Shown in pieces: positions 19,136 to 30,068 of a stretch of DNA of 64,000 bases. This DNA comes from Marinobacter pelagius (GTDB lineage: Bacteria; Pseudomonadota; Gammaproteobacteria; Pseudomonadales; Oleiphilaceae): assembly GCF_900114925.1 (NCBI RefSeq), contig NZ_FOUR01000002.1:248001-312000 (forward strand), given 5' to 3'. The notes under the pieces are model-generated. The model did not search any database and had not been told where the DNA came from. It saw only the letters and a program-made list of their open reading frames with translations. The position numbers and the translations under genes were made by a program. Position 1 is the first letter of the stretch, and every line of letters begins with the position of its first letter.

Positions 19136-19849
19136 ATGACCACTCTCCCCTGGCTGGAACCGGACCACCTGTGGTTCCCACCCGCCGAGGAGGCCCTGGA
19201 TGACCCGGATGGTCTCCTGGCCCTCGGCGGTGATCTTTCCACCGACCGGCTGGTACTCGCCTACCGGAACGGTATTTTTCCCTGGTACAGCGACGATCAG
19301 CCGATCCTGTGGTGGTCCCCGGACCCCCGCTGCGTGCTGTTCCCACCTGACATCCATATCTCCCGGAGCCTGCGGCGAACGCTGAACCAGGGACGATTCC
19401 GCGTCACTGCCGACCGGGCTTTCAGTCGGATCATCCGGCTGTGTGGTTCCACCCGCGCCGAAGGCACCTGGATTACCGACGACATGGTGGCAGCCTATAC
19501 CGAGCTGCATCGGCAAGGCATTGCCCATTCCATTGAACTCTGGAACCGCAACAACGAGCTGGCCGGCGGGATGTATGGAGTTGCACTCGGTCGCTGCTTT
19601 TTTGGCGAATCCATGTTTTCCCTGGAGACCAACGCCTCCAAGGTCCTGATGGTTCACCTGGCGAACCAGCTGCGGCTGTGGGGCTACCGGATGATGGATT
19701 GCCAGGTGGAGAGCGACCACCTGCTGACGATGGGTGCCCGGAGCATTCCCAGGGCGGAGTTTTTATCTATACTCAGGGCATGTGTGGATCAGAAACCGGA
19801 CCAGTCCGACTGGACCTTCACCTGGGAATGGCGTGGGCCGGAGGTATGA
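19136..19849 (+). CDS. aat: Leucyl/phenylalanyl-tRNA-protein transferase
   Basis: Transfers leucine or phenylalanine from tRNA to the N-terminal arginine or lysine of proteins, making them ClpS/ClpAP substrates. The 237 residues match the family: WFPPAEEALDDPDGLLALGGDLS near 14-36, RNGIFPWYS near 46-54, GTWITDDMVAAY, and GGMYGVALGRCFFGESMFS. The frame opens in the trxB tail, but the ATG at 19136 with GGAGCAGG upstream fits the family start. The bpt gene begins at the next base. Confidence 0.97.
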   Translation: MTTLPWLEPDHLWFPPAEEALDDPDGLLALGGDLSTDRLVLAYRNGIFPWYSDDQPILWWSPDPRCVLFPPDIHISRSLRRTLNQGRFRVTADRAFSRIIRLCGSTRAEGTWITDDMVAAYTELHRQGIAHSIELWNRNNELAGGMYGVALGRCFFGESMFSLETNASKVLMVHLANQLRLWGYRMMDCQVESDHLLTMGARSIPRAEFLSILRACVDQKPDQSDWTFTWEWRGPEV

Positions 19850-20563
19850 ATGAGTAACCTCAGAACCCTGGTATTTTTTGCAACTCCACCCCATGACTGC
19901 AGCTACCTGCCCGATCGGGAGGCAACCACGATGTTTGTGGACCCGAGGGCCAACATCGACAAGAAACTGTACAGTCAGCTGACCGCCCTTGGGTTCCGTC
20001 GCAGCGGCTCCCATTACTACCGGCCCCATTGCGAGCACTGCAACGCCTGTATCCCCGTTCGTCTGAAGACGGACGAATTCCAGCCAGACCGGAGCCAGCG
20101 CCGGGTGATGAAAAAGAACGCGGACCTTGACTGTGACATGGTGCCCGCCCGGTTCACCGAGGAGTACTACACGCTCTACGCCCGGTATATCAATGAGCGG
20201 CATAGCGACGGCGATATGTATCCCCCGTCCCGGGAGCAGTTCAGCTCATTCCTGGTGGAAGGCGCCACGGATTCCTGGTTCCTGGAGATGCGCCTGGAGG
20301 GCAAATTGGTGGGGCTTGCGGCCGTGGATGTGCTCGATGACGGCCTGTCGGCCATCTATACGGTGTTTGCCCCGGAACTGGAGCACCGCAGCCCGGGAAC
20401 CTTTGCCATCCTCTGGCAGATCGAAGAGGCCAGACGCCAGGGCCTGCCTCATCTGTACCTGGGTTACTGGATCAAGGAATGCCGAAAAATGAACTACAAG
20501 ACCCGTTTCCAGCCTATTGAGGCTCTGCGCGATGGCCACTGGCGGACGATGGATGACAACTGA
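19850..20563 (+). CDS. bpt: Aspartate/glutamate leucyltransferase
   Basis: Adds leucine to proteins with N-terminal aspartate or glutamate, a second entry into the N-degron pathway. The 237 residues contain an ATE_N domain with a cysteine cluster (CSYLPDREATTMFVDP, YRPHCEHCNACIPVRL) and an ATE_C acyltransferase-like domain with YLGYWIKECRKMNYKTRF near 202-219. This is the bacterial Bpt type rather than eukaryotic Ate1. It is directly abutted to aat, so both transferases are probably made together. Many Enterobacteria lack bpt; Vibrio and Pseudomonas have it. Confidence 0.95.
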   Translation: MSNLRTLVFFATPPHDCSYLPDREATTMFVDPRANIDKKLYSQLTALGFRRSGSHYYRPHCEHCNACIPVRLKTDEFQPDRSQRRVMKKNADLDCDMVPARFTEEYYTLYARYINERHSDGDMYPPSREQFSSFLVEGATDSWFLEMRLEGKLVGLAAVDVLDDGLSAIYTVFAPELEHRSPGTFAILWQIEEARRQGLPHLYLGYWIKECRKMNYKTRFQPIEALRDGHWRTMDDN

Positions 20564-20644
20564 CTTTGCCAAATGACGACAAATCAGGCAGAATTGCGCA
20601 ATTTAAAATCACGAGAAGCATATTCAAAGAGAGGTTTCTACTGA

Positions 20645-20863
20645 ATGGCGAAATCAGATGTCATTGAAATGGAAGGCGTCATCATCGACACCCTTCCCAA
20701 CACCATGTTCCGCGTTGAGCTGAGCAACGGTCACGTTGTGACTGCTCACATTTCCGGCAAGATGCGCAAGAACTACATCCGCATCCTGACCGGCGACAAG
20801 GTCAAGGTTGAGCTGACCCCCTATGACCTGAGCAAGGGCCGCATTGTTTACCGCGCCCGTTAA
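20645..20863 (+). CDS. infA: Translation initiation factor IF-1
   Basis: A 72-residue S1/OB-fold protein that binds the A site of the 30S subunit during initiation. The sequence from [19 protein letters not shown] to KGRIVYRAR is the canonical IF-1, full length. An 81-bp AT-rich upstream gap likely contains its own promoter. A strong terminator follows 19 bases after the stop. Confidence 0.99.
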   Translation: MAKSDVIEMEGVIIDTLPNTMFRVELSNGHVVTAHISGKMRKNYIRILTGDKVKVELTPYDLSKGRIVYRAR

Positions 20864-20882
20864 TATGCCTCAGTGACATCTG

Positions 20883-20909
20883 AAAAACCCCGCCACGGCG
20901 GGGTTTTTT
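20883..20909 (+). terminator. infA: Rho-independent terminator after infA
   Basis: An 11-bp stem (AAAAACCCCGC against GCGGGGTTTTT) with a 4-base loop, ending in six T residues. It stops the plus-strand aat-bpt-infA transcription before it meets convergent clpA. Confidence 0.93.
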
Positions 20910-20923
20910 GTTGCCTGCGATAT

Positions 20924-20953
20924 AAAAAAGCCGCTGCACAAGGCAGCGGCTTT
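20924..20953 (-). terminator. clpA: Rho-independent terminator after clpA
   Basis: The inverted repeat AAAGCCGCTGC / GCAGCGGCTTT (20927-20937 and 20943-20953) has a 5-base loop. Read on the minus strand it ends in a run of T, and it lies 17 bases past the clpA stop. Confidence 0.88.
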
Positions 20954-20969
20954 GCCGGATGGACCGGAA

Positions 20970-23240
20970 TCAGACGGCTTCTGCAGGTTCGTCCTCGTAC
21001 TCGAACTCGAGTTCGTCCCCCTTGAGGTGGATATAGACGTCTCCGCCATGCTCGGACAGACGCCCGAACAGGATCTGCTCCGCCAGCGGCCGCTTGATCT
21101 TGTCCTGGATCAGGCGGGACATCGGGCGCGCACCCATGGTGACGTCGTAACCGCGTTCCGCGAGCCAGACCTTTGCGTCCTCATCCACATGCAGAACCAC
21201 ATGCTTCTCGTCCAGCTGCGCCTGCAGCTCGGTGAGGAACTTGTCGACCACGTGGGTGATGGTCTCCTTCTGGAGATCACGGAACTGGATGATGCCATCG
21301 AGCCGGTTACGGAATTCCGGTGTGAAGGTCTTGGTGATTACCTCCATGCCATCGGTGCTGTGATCCTGCTCGCTGAAGCCGATGGAACGACGGGCCATGC
21401 TCTCGGCACCGGCGTTGGTGGTCATCACCAGAATCACGTGGCGGAAATCCGCCTTGCGGCCGTTGTTGTCCGTCAGGGTACCGTGGTCCATGACCTGCAA
21501 CAGCAGGTTGAAGACCTCCGGATGCGCCTTCTCGATCTCGTCAAGCAGCAACACGCAGTGCGGATGCTTGTTGACGGCCTCGGTCAGCAGACCACCCTGG
21601 TCGTACCCCACGTAGCCCGGGGGTGCGCCAATCAGACGGGACACGGTGTGCCGCTCCATGTACTCGGACATGTCGAAGCGCACCAGCTCGATGCCCAGCA
21701 CCTTGGCCAACTGCTTGGTTACCTCGGTCTTGCCCACCCCGGTGGGGCCGGCAAAGAGGAACGCGCCTTCAGGTTTCTCCGGCGCCTTCAGGCCCGCACG
21801 GGCAAGCTTGATGGCCGTGGCCAGGGATTCGATGGCCGGATCCTGCCCGAACACCACCATCTTCAGATCCCGCTCCAGGTTACGGAGCAGATCCTTGTCG
21901 CTGGTGGATACATTCTTCGGCGGAATCCGCGCAATGTTGGCCACCACGTCCTCGATTTCCGAGACGTCGACGGTCTTCTTGCGCTTGTTTTCCGGCAGCA
22001 TACGCTGGCGGGCACCCGCCTCGTCGATCACATCGATGGCCTTGTCCGGCAAGTGGCGATCGGTAATGTAGCGATCCGCCAGTTCCGCCGCTACCCGCAG
22101 CGCCTTGTCCGTGTACTTCAGGTCATGATGCTTCTCGAAGTTGGGCTTGAGGCCTTTCAGGATCTGGTAGGTATCCTCGACGCTCGGCTCGTTGACATCG
22201 ATCTTCTGGAAGCGGCGAGCCAGCGCACTGTCCTTCTCGAAGATGCCCCGGAACTCCTGGAAAGTGGTGGAACCGATACAGCGGATTTCACCGGAGCTGA
22301 GCATCGGCTTGAGCAGGTTGGACGCATCCATTACCCCGCCGGACGCAGAACCCGCACCGATGATGGTATGGATCTCGTCGATGAACAGGATCGCATGCTG
22401 CTGCTTCTTCAGATCGCTCAGCAGACCTTTCAGCCGCTTCTCGAAGTCACCCCGGTACTTGGTACCGGCCAGCAAGGCGCCCATGTCCAGGGAGTAAACC
22501 ACCGCATCAGAGATGATGTCCGGCACCTGACCGTCCACGATCCGCTTGGCCAGGCCTTCGGCGATGGCGGTCTTGCCCACGCCGGCCTCACCCACCAGCA
22601 GCGGGTTGTTCTTGCGCCGGCGCGCGAGAATCTGGACCACGCGCTCGACTTCGTGTTCACGGCCGATCAGCGGGTCGATACGCCCCTGACGAGCCTGCTC
22701 GTTCAGGTTCGTGGCGTAGCTTTCCAGAGGCTTGGACTGGGAGCCCTCTTCACCTGCCTCCTCGTGGGAGGCCTGGTCGTGGCCTTCCTGATCCTCGGCA
22801 CCCTGAACCCGGGATATGCCGTGGGAGACAAAGTTGACCACGTCAATCCGGGCGATGCTCTGCTTCTTAAGCACATACACCGCCTGGCTCTCCTGCTCGC
22901 TGAAGATGGCTACCAGAACATTGGCACCGGTAACCTCCTTCTTGCCAGAGGACTGGACATGGAAAACAGCCCGCTGGAGCACGCGCTGGAAGCCCAGCGT
23001 CGGCTGGGTTTCGCGTTCACTGTCGTTACTGGGAATCAGTGGTGTGGTGGAGTCGACGAATTCCACCAGTTCTTCCTCGAGGCGCTTGAGGTCAGCACCA
23101 CAGGCTTTGAGGACGCCCACCGCCGATTCATTATCGAGCAGAGCCAACAGTAAATGCTCGACGGTCATGAATTCATGACGCTTGTCCCGGGCATTTTTGA
23201 AGGCCGTATTCAGCGTAATTTCAAGATCTTTGCTCAGCAT
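20970..23240 (-). CDS. clpA: ATP-dependent Clp protease unfoldase ClpA
   Basis: Hexameric AAA+ unfoldase that feeds substrates to ClpP and receives N-degron substrates from ClpS. The 756 residues hold the Clp N-domain repeats (1-145), a charged linker, AAA-1 with [15 protein letters not shown] near 215 and AAA-2 with [16 protein letters not shown] near 495. The IGL-type loop for ClpP docking is expected near 610. The acidic C-terminal tail is short. The ATG at 23240 rather than 23252 gives the canonical [11 protein letters not shown] start. It follows clpS by 18 bases in the same direction, so clpSA form an operon. Confidence 0.97.
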   Translation of the reverse strand: MLSKDLEITLNTAFKNARDKRHEFMTVEHLLLALLDNESAVGVLKACGADLKRLEEELVEFVDSTTPLIPSNDSERETQPTLGFQRVLQRAVFHVQSSGKKEVTGANVLVAIFSEQESQAVYVLKKQSIARIDVVNFVSHGISRVQGAEDQEGHDQASHEEAGEEGSQSKPLESYATNLNEQARQGRIDPLIGREHEVERVVQILARRRKNNPLLVGEAGVGKTAIAEGLAKRIVDGQVPDIISDAVVYSLDMGALLAGTKYRGDFEKRLKGLLSDLKKQQHAILFIDEIHTIIGAGSASGGVMDASNLLKPMLSSGEIRCIGSTTFQEFRGIFEKDSALARRFQKIDVNEPSVEDTYQILKGLKPNFEKHHDLKYTDKALRVAAELADRYITDRHLPDKAIDVIDEAGARQRMLPENKRKKTVDVSEIEDVVANIARIPPKNVSTSDKDLLRNLERDLKMVVFGQDPAIESLATAIKLARAGLKAPEKPEGAFLFAGPTGVGKTEVTKQLAKVLGIELVRFDMSEYMERHTVSRLIGAPPGYVGYDQGGLLTEAVNKHPHCVLLLDEIEKAHPEVFNLLLQVMDHGTLTDNNGRKADFRHVILVMTTNAGAESMARRSIGFSEQDHSTDGMEVITKTFTPEFRNRLDGIIQFRDLQKETITHVVDKFLTELQAQLDEKHVVLHVDEDAKVWLAERGYDVTMGARPMSRLIQDKIKRPLAEQILFGRLSEHGGDVYIHLKGDELEFEYEDEPAEAV

Positions 23241-23258
23241 GGGCCACCCCAACGTCTG

Positions 23259-23618
23259 TCAGTCCGCACGTTCAATCTCGCAAAGGAGCGGATGCTCGCA
23301 TTCCGAAGAATACTGGTTCACCTGTGCTGCCTTTGTTTCTGCGATGTCTCGGGTATATACCCCACATACGGCTTTTCCCTGCGTATGGACGAGCAGCATC
23401 ACCTGCGTCGCCTTCTCCTCGTTCATTCCGAAGAACTTCATCAATACATCCACCACGAAGTCCATGGGGGTGTAGTCATCGTTCAGAAGCACGACCCGGT
23501 AACGCGCCGGGCGCTTCAGAGCAGGCTTTTCGGGCGCAACACTGAGGTCGTCCTGTCTGCCTGGCTGATCGTCCTCCCCCTGATTCAATACTAGTAGAGA
23601 ATTGTCGATAGTCCGCAT
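23259..23618 (-). CDS. clpS: ClpS adaptor for N-degron substrates
   Basis: Binds proteins with N-terminal Leu, Phe, Tyr or Trp and hands them to ClpA. The 119 residues include a disordered N-terminal extension of about 35 residues and the core [20 protein letters not shown]. The substrate-pocket residues Asn and Asp (NDD) and the pocket histidine in [12 protein letters not shown] are present, so this is a functional ClpS rather than a degenerate copy. It is divergent from cspD and cotranscribed with clpA. Confidence 0.97.
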   Translation of the reverse strand: MRTIDNSLLVLNQGEDDQPGRQDDLSVAPEKPALKRPARYRVVLLNDDYTPMDFVVDVLMKFFGMNEEKATQVMLLVHTQGKAVCGVYTRDIAETKAAQVNQYSSECEHPLLCEIERAD

Positions 23619-23960
23619 GTTTCTTTACCGGTTTACTCGGTGTCCTCGGGTTAAATGTGGTTGTCCGGGGCCGGGTTTTCAAGCGGCCCGGGTGCCCGGA
23701 CGTGAGATATTTATCAATACGCGGATGATACCGCTTCCGGACCGGGTAAAACACACATAACCTCGATAGAAACTATTGACTCCAGGCGCTGATTGGTCGA
23801 CAGTTAAGAGGCATTGTAAAATAATGTAAATGTATACGATGCAAACGTAACCAAGCGCGCAAACAAGTACGCAACCGAGCAACAGGACCCCGGCGGAGTT
23901 CCGGGATTCCGGGTGTACCCAATAATAAGAACTGACAGCAAAAGAACAGGGGAGTTCATC
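23619..23960. other. 342-bp divergent intergenic region between clpS and cspD
   Basis: This gap holds both promoters. Its middle, about 23760-23850, is much more AT-rich than the surroundings. A good -35 TTGACT lies at 23776-23781 for the cspD direction, but I see no convincing -10 at normal spacing. A small hairpin CCCGG / CCGGG (23888-23892, 23901-23905) lies in the probable cspD leader, which would be long as in many cold-shock mRNAs. No small gene or RNA could be supported. Confidence 0.5.
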
Positions 23961-24269
23961 ATGCCAAGAGGCAAGGTCAAGTGGTTCAACAATGCCAAGG
24001 GCTACGGATTCATCATCGAGGATGGCTGCAGTGACGACCTGTTTGCCCACTTTTCCTCGGTTCAGATGGACGGCTACAAGACACTGAAAGCCGGTCAGGC
24101 CGTCACCTTTGACAAGAAGCCCAGTGACAAGGGAATTCATGCAGTCAATATCGTGCCCGAGGAAATGCCTTCCCGGCAGTCCCAGGCACCTTCCGGTAGC
24201 AGCGAAAAGAAGTCCGCCCCCCGCGACGAGGGCCGTGGAGACTACCCCCCGCGGGCAGTAAACGCCTGA
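23961..24269 (+). CDS. cspD: Cold-shock-domain protein, CspD type
   Basis: A 102-residue nucleic-acid-binding protein. The cold-shock domain fills residues 1-70 with the RNP1-like KGYGFI and RNP2-like DLFAHFS motifs. Its place next to clpSA is the reason to call it CspD, which in E. coli inhibits replication in stationary phase. The last 35 residues form a low-complexity tail rich in Ser, Pro, Lys and Arg that E. coli CspD lacks. The ATG has AGGGGAG upstream; a frame starting at 23913 is less likely. Confidence 0.93.
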   Translation: MPRGKVKWFNNAKGYGFIIEDGCSDDLFAHFSSVQMDGYKTLKAGQAVTFDKKPSDKGIHAVNIVPEEMPSRQSQAPSGSSEKKSAPRDEGRGDYPPRAVNA

Positions 24270-24320
24270 AGCGGCAACCTGTTTCCCCATACCTGCCTGA
24301 CAGACAGGTGTGAACCGGAT

Positions 24321-24340
24321 GGCTGGCGCCGGCGCCAGCC
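24321..24340. repeat. 20-bp perfect palindrome downstream of cspD
   Basis: GGCTGGCGCC followed by its exact reverse complement, 51 bases after the cspD stop. It has no loop and no following T run, so it is not a standard terminator. It could still form a cruciform or a stabilising mRNA 3' end. A weaker repeat (ACCTG / CAGGT) lies just before it. Confidence 0.6.
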
Positions 24341-24496
24341 GGGCTGTTGAATAACCGGGATCGATACAGCGGGCGGCTCGCGCCCTGGCCCGCACTGGTT
24401 TTTATTGTCCAACCCCCTGTTGCCAAATTCCCGGATTCGGGTACCCTGCAAACCTCCATCCCTTCCAATCAGGAACCCACGATACGCACCGCAGGC

Positions 24497-25114
24497 ATGG
24501 CCGAACTCGTTCTGTTCAACAAACCTTTCCAGGTTCTCTGCCAGTTCACCGACCGACGCAATGACCCGGACCAGCCTCCCCGCCAGACCCTGGCTGACTG
24601 GATTCCGCTTGAGAACGTCTATCCGGCCGGTCGACTCGATTTTGATTCCGAGGGCCTCTTGCTGCTCACCGGTGATGGTTCCCTGCAGAACCGGATCGCC
24701 TCCCCTTCCCTGAAAATGCCCAAAACCTATTGGATCCAGGTGGAAGGCGACATCACCGACGAAGCCCTGTCTCAGCTTGCCGCCGGGGTCGAACTCAAGG
24801 ACGGCAAGACCCGCCCCGCCAGGGCGAGGCGCATGAAGGATCCTCAGGTGTGGCCCCGCGTGCCGCCGGTCCGGCACCGGGAGTCCGTCCCCACCAGCTG
24901 GATCGAGCTGACCATTACCGAGGGAAAGAATCGCCAGGTCAGGCGCATGACCGCTGCCGTCGGCTTCCCGACACTGCGCCTGATCCGCTACCGTATCGGG
25001 GACTGGACACTGGACAAGCTGGCCCCCGGCGAATACCGCACCCTGGCCGTGCACATGCCGGCCACAAAGCAGCCGGCCAAACATCGACCCAGCAGGAGAC
25101 GTTCCCGATCATGA
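24497..25114 (+). CDS. rluE: 23S rRNA pseudouridine synthase, RluE type
   Basis: An RsuA-family pseudouridine synthase of about 205 residues. The catalytic aspartate is in AGRLDFDSEGLLLLTGDG near residues 42-59, and the C-terminal family motif is EGKNRQVRRMTAAVGFPTLRLIR. There is no N-terminal S4 domain, as in E. coli RluE, which modifies U2457 of 23S rRNA. The frame opens with TTG at 24347, but the added 50 residues look non-coding; the ATG at 24497 starts the domain. The stop overlaps the next ATG. Position before a Nudix gene and mnmA matches E. coli rluE. Confidence 0.9.
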   Translation: MAELVLFNKPFQVLCQFTDRRNDPDQPPRQTLADWIPLENVYPAGRLDFDSEGLLLLTGDGSLQNRIASPSLKMPKTYWIQVEGDITDEALSQLAAGVELKDGKTRPARARRMKDPQVWPRVPPVRHRESVPTSWIELTITEGKNRQVRRMTAAVGFPTLRLIRYRIGDWTLDKLAPGEYRTLAVHMPATKQPAKHRPSRRRSRS

Positions 25115-25560
25115 CCTGGACACCCCACGCAACCGTTGCCGTTATTGTCGAAGATGACCGCGGTCGCTTTCTCATGGTGGAGGAAGTCAGCGGCGGCCAG
25201 GTGGTCTTCAACCAGCCCGCCGGGCACGTCGAAGAGGATGAAGCCATCCTCGATGCCGTACGCAGGGAAACCCTCGAGGAAACGGGCTGGCAGGTCGAAC
25301 CACGGCATTTTCTCGGGGTGTACACCTACAAGGCGCCCGCCAACGGCGTTACCTATTACCGCTTCTGCTACGCTGCAGAGGCGGTTCGCCATCACTCTTA
25401 CGAGCTCGACGATGGCATCATCGCCGCCCACTGGCTTGACCTTGACGACATTCGCCAACTCGGGGACAAGCTGCGCAGCCCCCTGGTCCTCCAGTGCATA
25501 GAAGATTACCGAAATGGCCGCCGTTACCCGCTTGACGTCATCGTCGATGCGCAGACGTGA
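25111..25560 (+). CDS. nudJ: Nudix hydrolase, NudJ type
   Basis: A 149-residue Nudix pyrophosphatase. The complete box GX5EX7REUXEEXGU is visible as GHVEEDE, then AVRRETLEETGW near 36-58. E. coli NudJ, also called YmfB, hydrolyses thiamine pyrophosphate precursors and nucleoside di- and triphosphates and lies between rluE and mnmA, exactly as here. It is coupled to the upstream gene by an ATGA overlap. Substrate is inferred from synteny only. Confidence 0.9.
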   Translation: MTWTPHATVAVIVEDDRGRFLMVEEVSGGQVVFNQPAGHVEEDEAILDAVRRETLEETGWQVEPRHFLGVYTYKAPANGVTYYRFCYAAEAVRHHSYELDDGIIAAHWLDLDDIRQLGDKLRSPLVLQCIEDYRNGRRYPLDVIVDAQT

Positions 25561-25608
25561 TTCCGCAAAAATGTTAGAATCCGACGTTTTAGCGTTAACA
25601 GGGCTGAC

Positions 25609-26787
25609 ATGAGCACAACACCCCATACCAAGTCTCCGGAATCCACCCGTGTCATCGTCGGCATGTCCGGCGGCGTCGATTCTTCCGTGGCTGCCTGGCT
25701 TCTGAAACAGCAGGGGTACCAGGTCGAGGGCCTGTTCATGAAGAACTGGGACGAAGACGACGGCACCGAATACTGTACCGCCATGACCGACCTGGCGGAC
25801 GCTCAGGCCGTGGCCGATGACATCGGAATCAAGCTGCACACCGCAAGCTTCGCGGCAGAATACTGGGATCGCGTGTTCGAACACTTCCTTTCCGAGTACA
25901 AGGCCGGACGCACCCCCAACCCGGACATCCTGTGCAACAAGGAAGTGAAGTTCCGGGCCTTCCTCGACTATGCCATCACCCTTGGCGCGGATTACATTGC
26001 CACCGGGCACTATGCCCGCCAGCGCCCGCTCGAAGACGGCTCCGGCAAGGCCCTGCTTCTGAAAGGTCTGGATCCCAACAAGGACCAGAGCTATTTTCTC
26101 CATGCGGTTTCCGGTGAGCGTATCGCCCGCACCCTGTTCCCGGTCGGCGAACTGGAAAAACCCGAGGTTCGGCGGATTGCCGAGGAACAGGGCTTCGTCA
26201 CCCATGACAAGAAGGATTCCACCGGCATCTGCTTCATCGGCGAGCGCAAGTTCCGGGACTTCCTGAAACAGTATCTGCCGGCCCAGCCGGGCGATATCGA
26301 AACCCCGGACGGCCAGGTCATAGGCCGGCACCAGGGCCTGATGTATCACACCATCGGCCAGCGCCAGGGTTTGGGAATCGGCGGTCTCAGCGAGTTCGGA
26401 GACGAACCCTGGTACGTGGCCGACAAGGATCTGACCCGCAACGTATTGATTGCCGTCCAGGGGAAACACCACCCACTGCTCTTTTCCCGGGGCCTGGTTT
26501 CGGGGCCGATCGACTGGGTGGCCGGCGAGCCACCGGCCGGGCAGTTCCGCTGCAAGGCCAAGACCCGTTATCGCCAGCCGGACCAGGATTGTGAGGTGAC
26601 GGTGCTCGACAGCGGCGTGAAGGTTGTCTTTGACGATGCCCAGCGTGCGGTTACCCCGGGCCAGTCCGTGGTTTTCTACGATGGCGAAATCTGCCTCGGT
26701 GGTGGCGTGATCGAGGAAACCTGGCGTGATGGCGAGCCCCTGCCTGCGCGCCTCCAGAGCACGGAACAGAAGGAAGCCAGCGCATGA
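25609..26787 (+). CDS. mnmA: tRNA 2-thiouridylase MnmA
   Basis: Puts sulfur on U34 of tRNA-Lys, tRNA-Glu and tRNA-Gln using a persulfide relayed from the Tus proteins. The 392 residues have the PP-loop GMSGGVDSS at 18-26. The two catalytic cysteines are C109 in NPDILCN and C208 in [12 protein letters not shown]. The C-terminal barrel domain is complete. The length is about 25 above E. coli, mainly an N-terminal tail. A TAGAAT hexamer at 25574-25579 may be its -10. It overlaps hflD by ATGA. A TusA-like gene is in this window near 43308. Confidence 0.97.
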   Translation: MSTTPHTKSPESTRVIVGMSGGVDSSVAAWLLKQQGYQVEGLFMKNWDEDDGTEYCTAMTDLADAQAVADDIGIKLHTASFAAEYWDRVFEHFLSEYKAGRTPNPDILCNKEVKFRAFLDYAITLGADYIATGHYARQRPLEDGSGKALLLKGLDPNKDQSYFLHAVSGERIARTLFPVGELEKPEVRRIAEEQGFVTHDKKDSTGICFIGERKFRDFLKQYLPAQPGDIETPDGQVIGRHQGLMYHTIGQRQGLGIGGLSEFGDEPWYVADKDLTRNVLIAVQGKHHPLLFSRGLVSGPIDWVAGEPPAGQFRCKAKTRYRQPDQDCEVTVLDSGVKVVFDDAQRAVTPGQSVVFYDGEICLGGGVIEETWRDGEPLPARLQSTEQKEASA

Positions 26788-27422
26788 GCCGGTCCCTGCA
26801 TGATCAGACCCTTGCGCTTGCCGGTGTGTTCCAGGCGGCCAACCTGGTGCAGCAGATCGCCCATAACGGCCAGTGCAACCCGGCATCCCTGGAGACCTGC
26901 ATCCGCTCGCTGTTTGCCACCGATCCGGCCTCAACCCTGGACGTCTATGGCGGTGAGCTGTCCGACATCCGGGAAGGTCTGGTTACTCTTTCCACGGTCA
27001 TGAGCCAGCAAAGCAAGCAGCGTGATATCGAGGTGCTCAAGTACGTGCTCAACCTGATCCACCTGGAGTCCAAGCTGAACCGCCGTTCCGACATGCTGGA
27101 CGTGATCGGCAGCCGCATTGATCAGGCTCGCCATACTGCCAGCCATTTCGGCTATACCCACGCCAACCTGATCGGCAACCTGGCCTCCATCTACGCCGAC
27201 ACCATCAGTACCTTCCGGCAGCGCATCCAGGTCACCGGTGACCCCGCGGTACTGCAGCGTGAAGAGAATGCTGACAAGGTACGGGCGCTCCTGCTGGCCG
27301 GTATCCGCTCGGCCGTGCTCTGGCGCCAGTGCGGCGGGCGCCGCTGGCAGCTGATCTTCTCCCGTCGCAAGGTTATCCACCACGCCCGGGAACTGGCCGA
27401 GAAGGCACGCCAGCCACTGTAA
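26784..27422 (+). CDS. hflD: High-frequency lysogenization protein HflD homolog
   Basis: A 212-residue, mostly helical peripheral membrane protein of the HflD family. The family segments [10 protein letters not shown] near 20, [12 protein letters not shown] near 85, and RIQVTGDP near 150 are present. In E. coli the protein affects lambda lysogeny through CII; its native role is unknown. The mnmA-hflD-purB order is the same in E. coli and Pseudomonas. It is translationally coupled to mnmA. Confidence 0.94.
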   Translation: MSRSLHDQTLALAGVFQAANLVQQIAHNGQCNPASLETCIRSLFATDPASTLDVYGGELSDIREGLVTLSTVMSQQSKQRDIEVLKYVLNLIHLESKLNRRSDMLDVIGSRIDQARHTASHFGYTHANLIGNLASIYADTISTFRQRIQVTGDPAVLQREENADKVRALLLAGIRSAVLWRQCGGRRWQLIFSRRKVIHHARELAEKARQPL

Positions 27423-27508
27423 CGGCAAAGCCGGGATTAACGCTGATTCAGAGTGCCCGCTGGTGTATCATTGGCACCCCTGTTTCCCAGTTTGTTTCGA
27501 TTCTTTGA

Positions 27509-28894
<1,386 letters not shown>

Positions 28895-28909
28895 TAGCGG
28901 GAGCACACC

Positions 28910-30061
28910 ATGGACATGCTTGGCGGACTGACACCTTCCGAATTTCTGCGGGACTACTGGCAGAAAAAACCCTTGGTGATCCGCCAGGCGTTCCCTGGCT
29001 TCCACTGCCCGGTCAGCCCGGATGAGCTGGCTGGCCTGGCCTGCGAGGAGGGCGTGGAATCCCGGATCGTCATCGAGAATGACGACGGCAAGCCCTGGCA
29101 GCTGCACAACGGTCCCTTCACTCCCGACCGGTTCAGCGACCTGCCGGAGCAGGACTGGACGCTTCTGGTACAAGGGCTGGACCACTGGGTTCCGGAAATT
29201 GCCGACCTGCTCGAACACTTCCGGTTCATTCCCAACTGGCGCCTTGATGACATCATGGCCAGTTACGCCCCGAAAGGTGGCAGCGTCGGCCCCCATTACG
29301 ATCAGTACGATGTGTTTCTGCTCCAGGCCCAGGGCCATCGCCGCTGGACCTTCGGCGGTCAGTGCGACCATACCTCGCCCAGAGTGGAAGGCACGCCCCT
29401 GCGGATTCTGAGCAGCTGGGAAGGCGAGGAAACCGTCACCCTGGCTCTGGGCGATATGCTCTACCTGCCGCCGGGCATCGGACATCACGGTGTCGCCGAG
29501 GACGACTGCATTACCCTGTCAGTCGGCTTCCGGGCGCCCACCATCGACGACATCCTGACCGGTTTTACCGACTTCCTGTGCAGTCAGTCAGATGCCGCCG
29601 AGCACATCAACGACCCCGACCTCAAGGTTCAGGACAACCCCGGCACCATTGCCCCGGAAGTGATTGACCGGCTCAACGGCATCATCCAGGAGAAAGTCGG
29701 CAACCGCCGGCAGCTTGCCCTGTGGTTTGGCCAGTACGCCACCGCGCCGAAGAGTCTGGATATCGTGGTTCCCGCCGAGGAGCCGGCGTCCGAAGAGGAC
29801 CTGGCAGAGGCCATCAGCGCCGGCGAACAGCTTCGCTGGAACGAGGGCTCCAGGTTTGCCTTCTATGAACTCGGCGACGACACCGCCCTGTTTGTGGATG
29901 GTGAGCAATACCTGCTCAAGGGCGATGCCCGCCCACTGGCGCCGCTGCTGTGCGCCGCGGCCCGTGTGGATATGAAAGCACTCTCCGGATTTGCTGCGGA
30001 CCCCGCCCTGCTCGGACTGCTGACGACCCTGTACAACCAGGGCTCGGTCTATTTCGAATAG
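28910..30061 (+). CDS. roxA: Ribosomal protein uL16 arginine 3-hydroxylase (RoxA/YcfD family)
   Basis: A JmjC-type Fe(II)/2-oxoglutarate oxygenase. E. coli YcfD hydroxylates an arginine of ribosomal protein uL16. The 383 residues show the iron facial triad: H129 and D131 in GPHYDQYD, and the distal histidine at 192 or 193 in PPGIGHHG. The C-terminal dimerisation and winged-helix regions follow to the end. All key residues are present. It lies after purB and eight bases before a GNAT gene, the two probably being cotranscribed. Confidence 0.93.
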   Translation: MDMLGGLTPSEFLRDYWQKKPLVIRQAFPGFHCPVSPDELAGLACEEGVESRIVIENDDGKPWQLHNGPFTPDRFSDLPEQDWTLLVQGLDHWVPEIADLLEHFRFIPNWRLDDIMASYAPKGGSVGPHYDQYDVFLLQAQGHRRWTFGGQCDHTSPRVEGTPLRILSSWEGEETVTLALGDMLYLPPGIGHHGVAEDDCITLSVGFRAPTIDDILTGFTDFLCSQSDAAEHINDPDLKVQDNPGTIAPEVIDRLNGIIQEKVGNRRQLALWFGQYATAPKSLDIVVPAEEPASEEDLAEAISAGEQLRWNEGSRFAFYELGDDTALFVDGEQYLLKGDARPLAPLLCAAARVDMKALSGFAADPALLGLLTTLYNQGSVYFE

Positions 30062-30068
30062 GAGTGCC

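Noticed and set aside
20952..23153. 733-codon open frame on the plus strand opposite clpA
   Set aside because: It is the mirror of the clpA codon pattern in a GC-rich genome; clpA itself is fully conserved.
23679..24395. 238-codon minus-strand frame over the cspD region
   Set aside because: It crosses the promoter region and cspD antisense, with no domain and no ribosome site that I can support.
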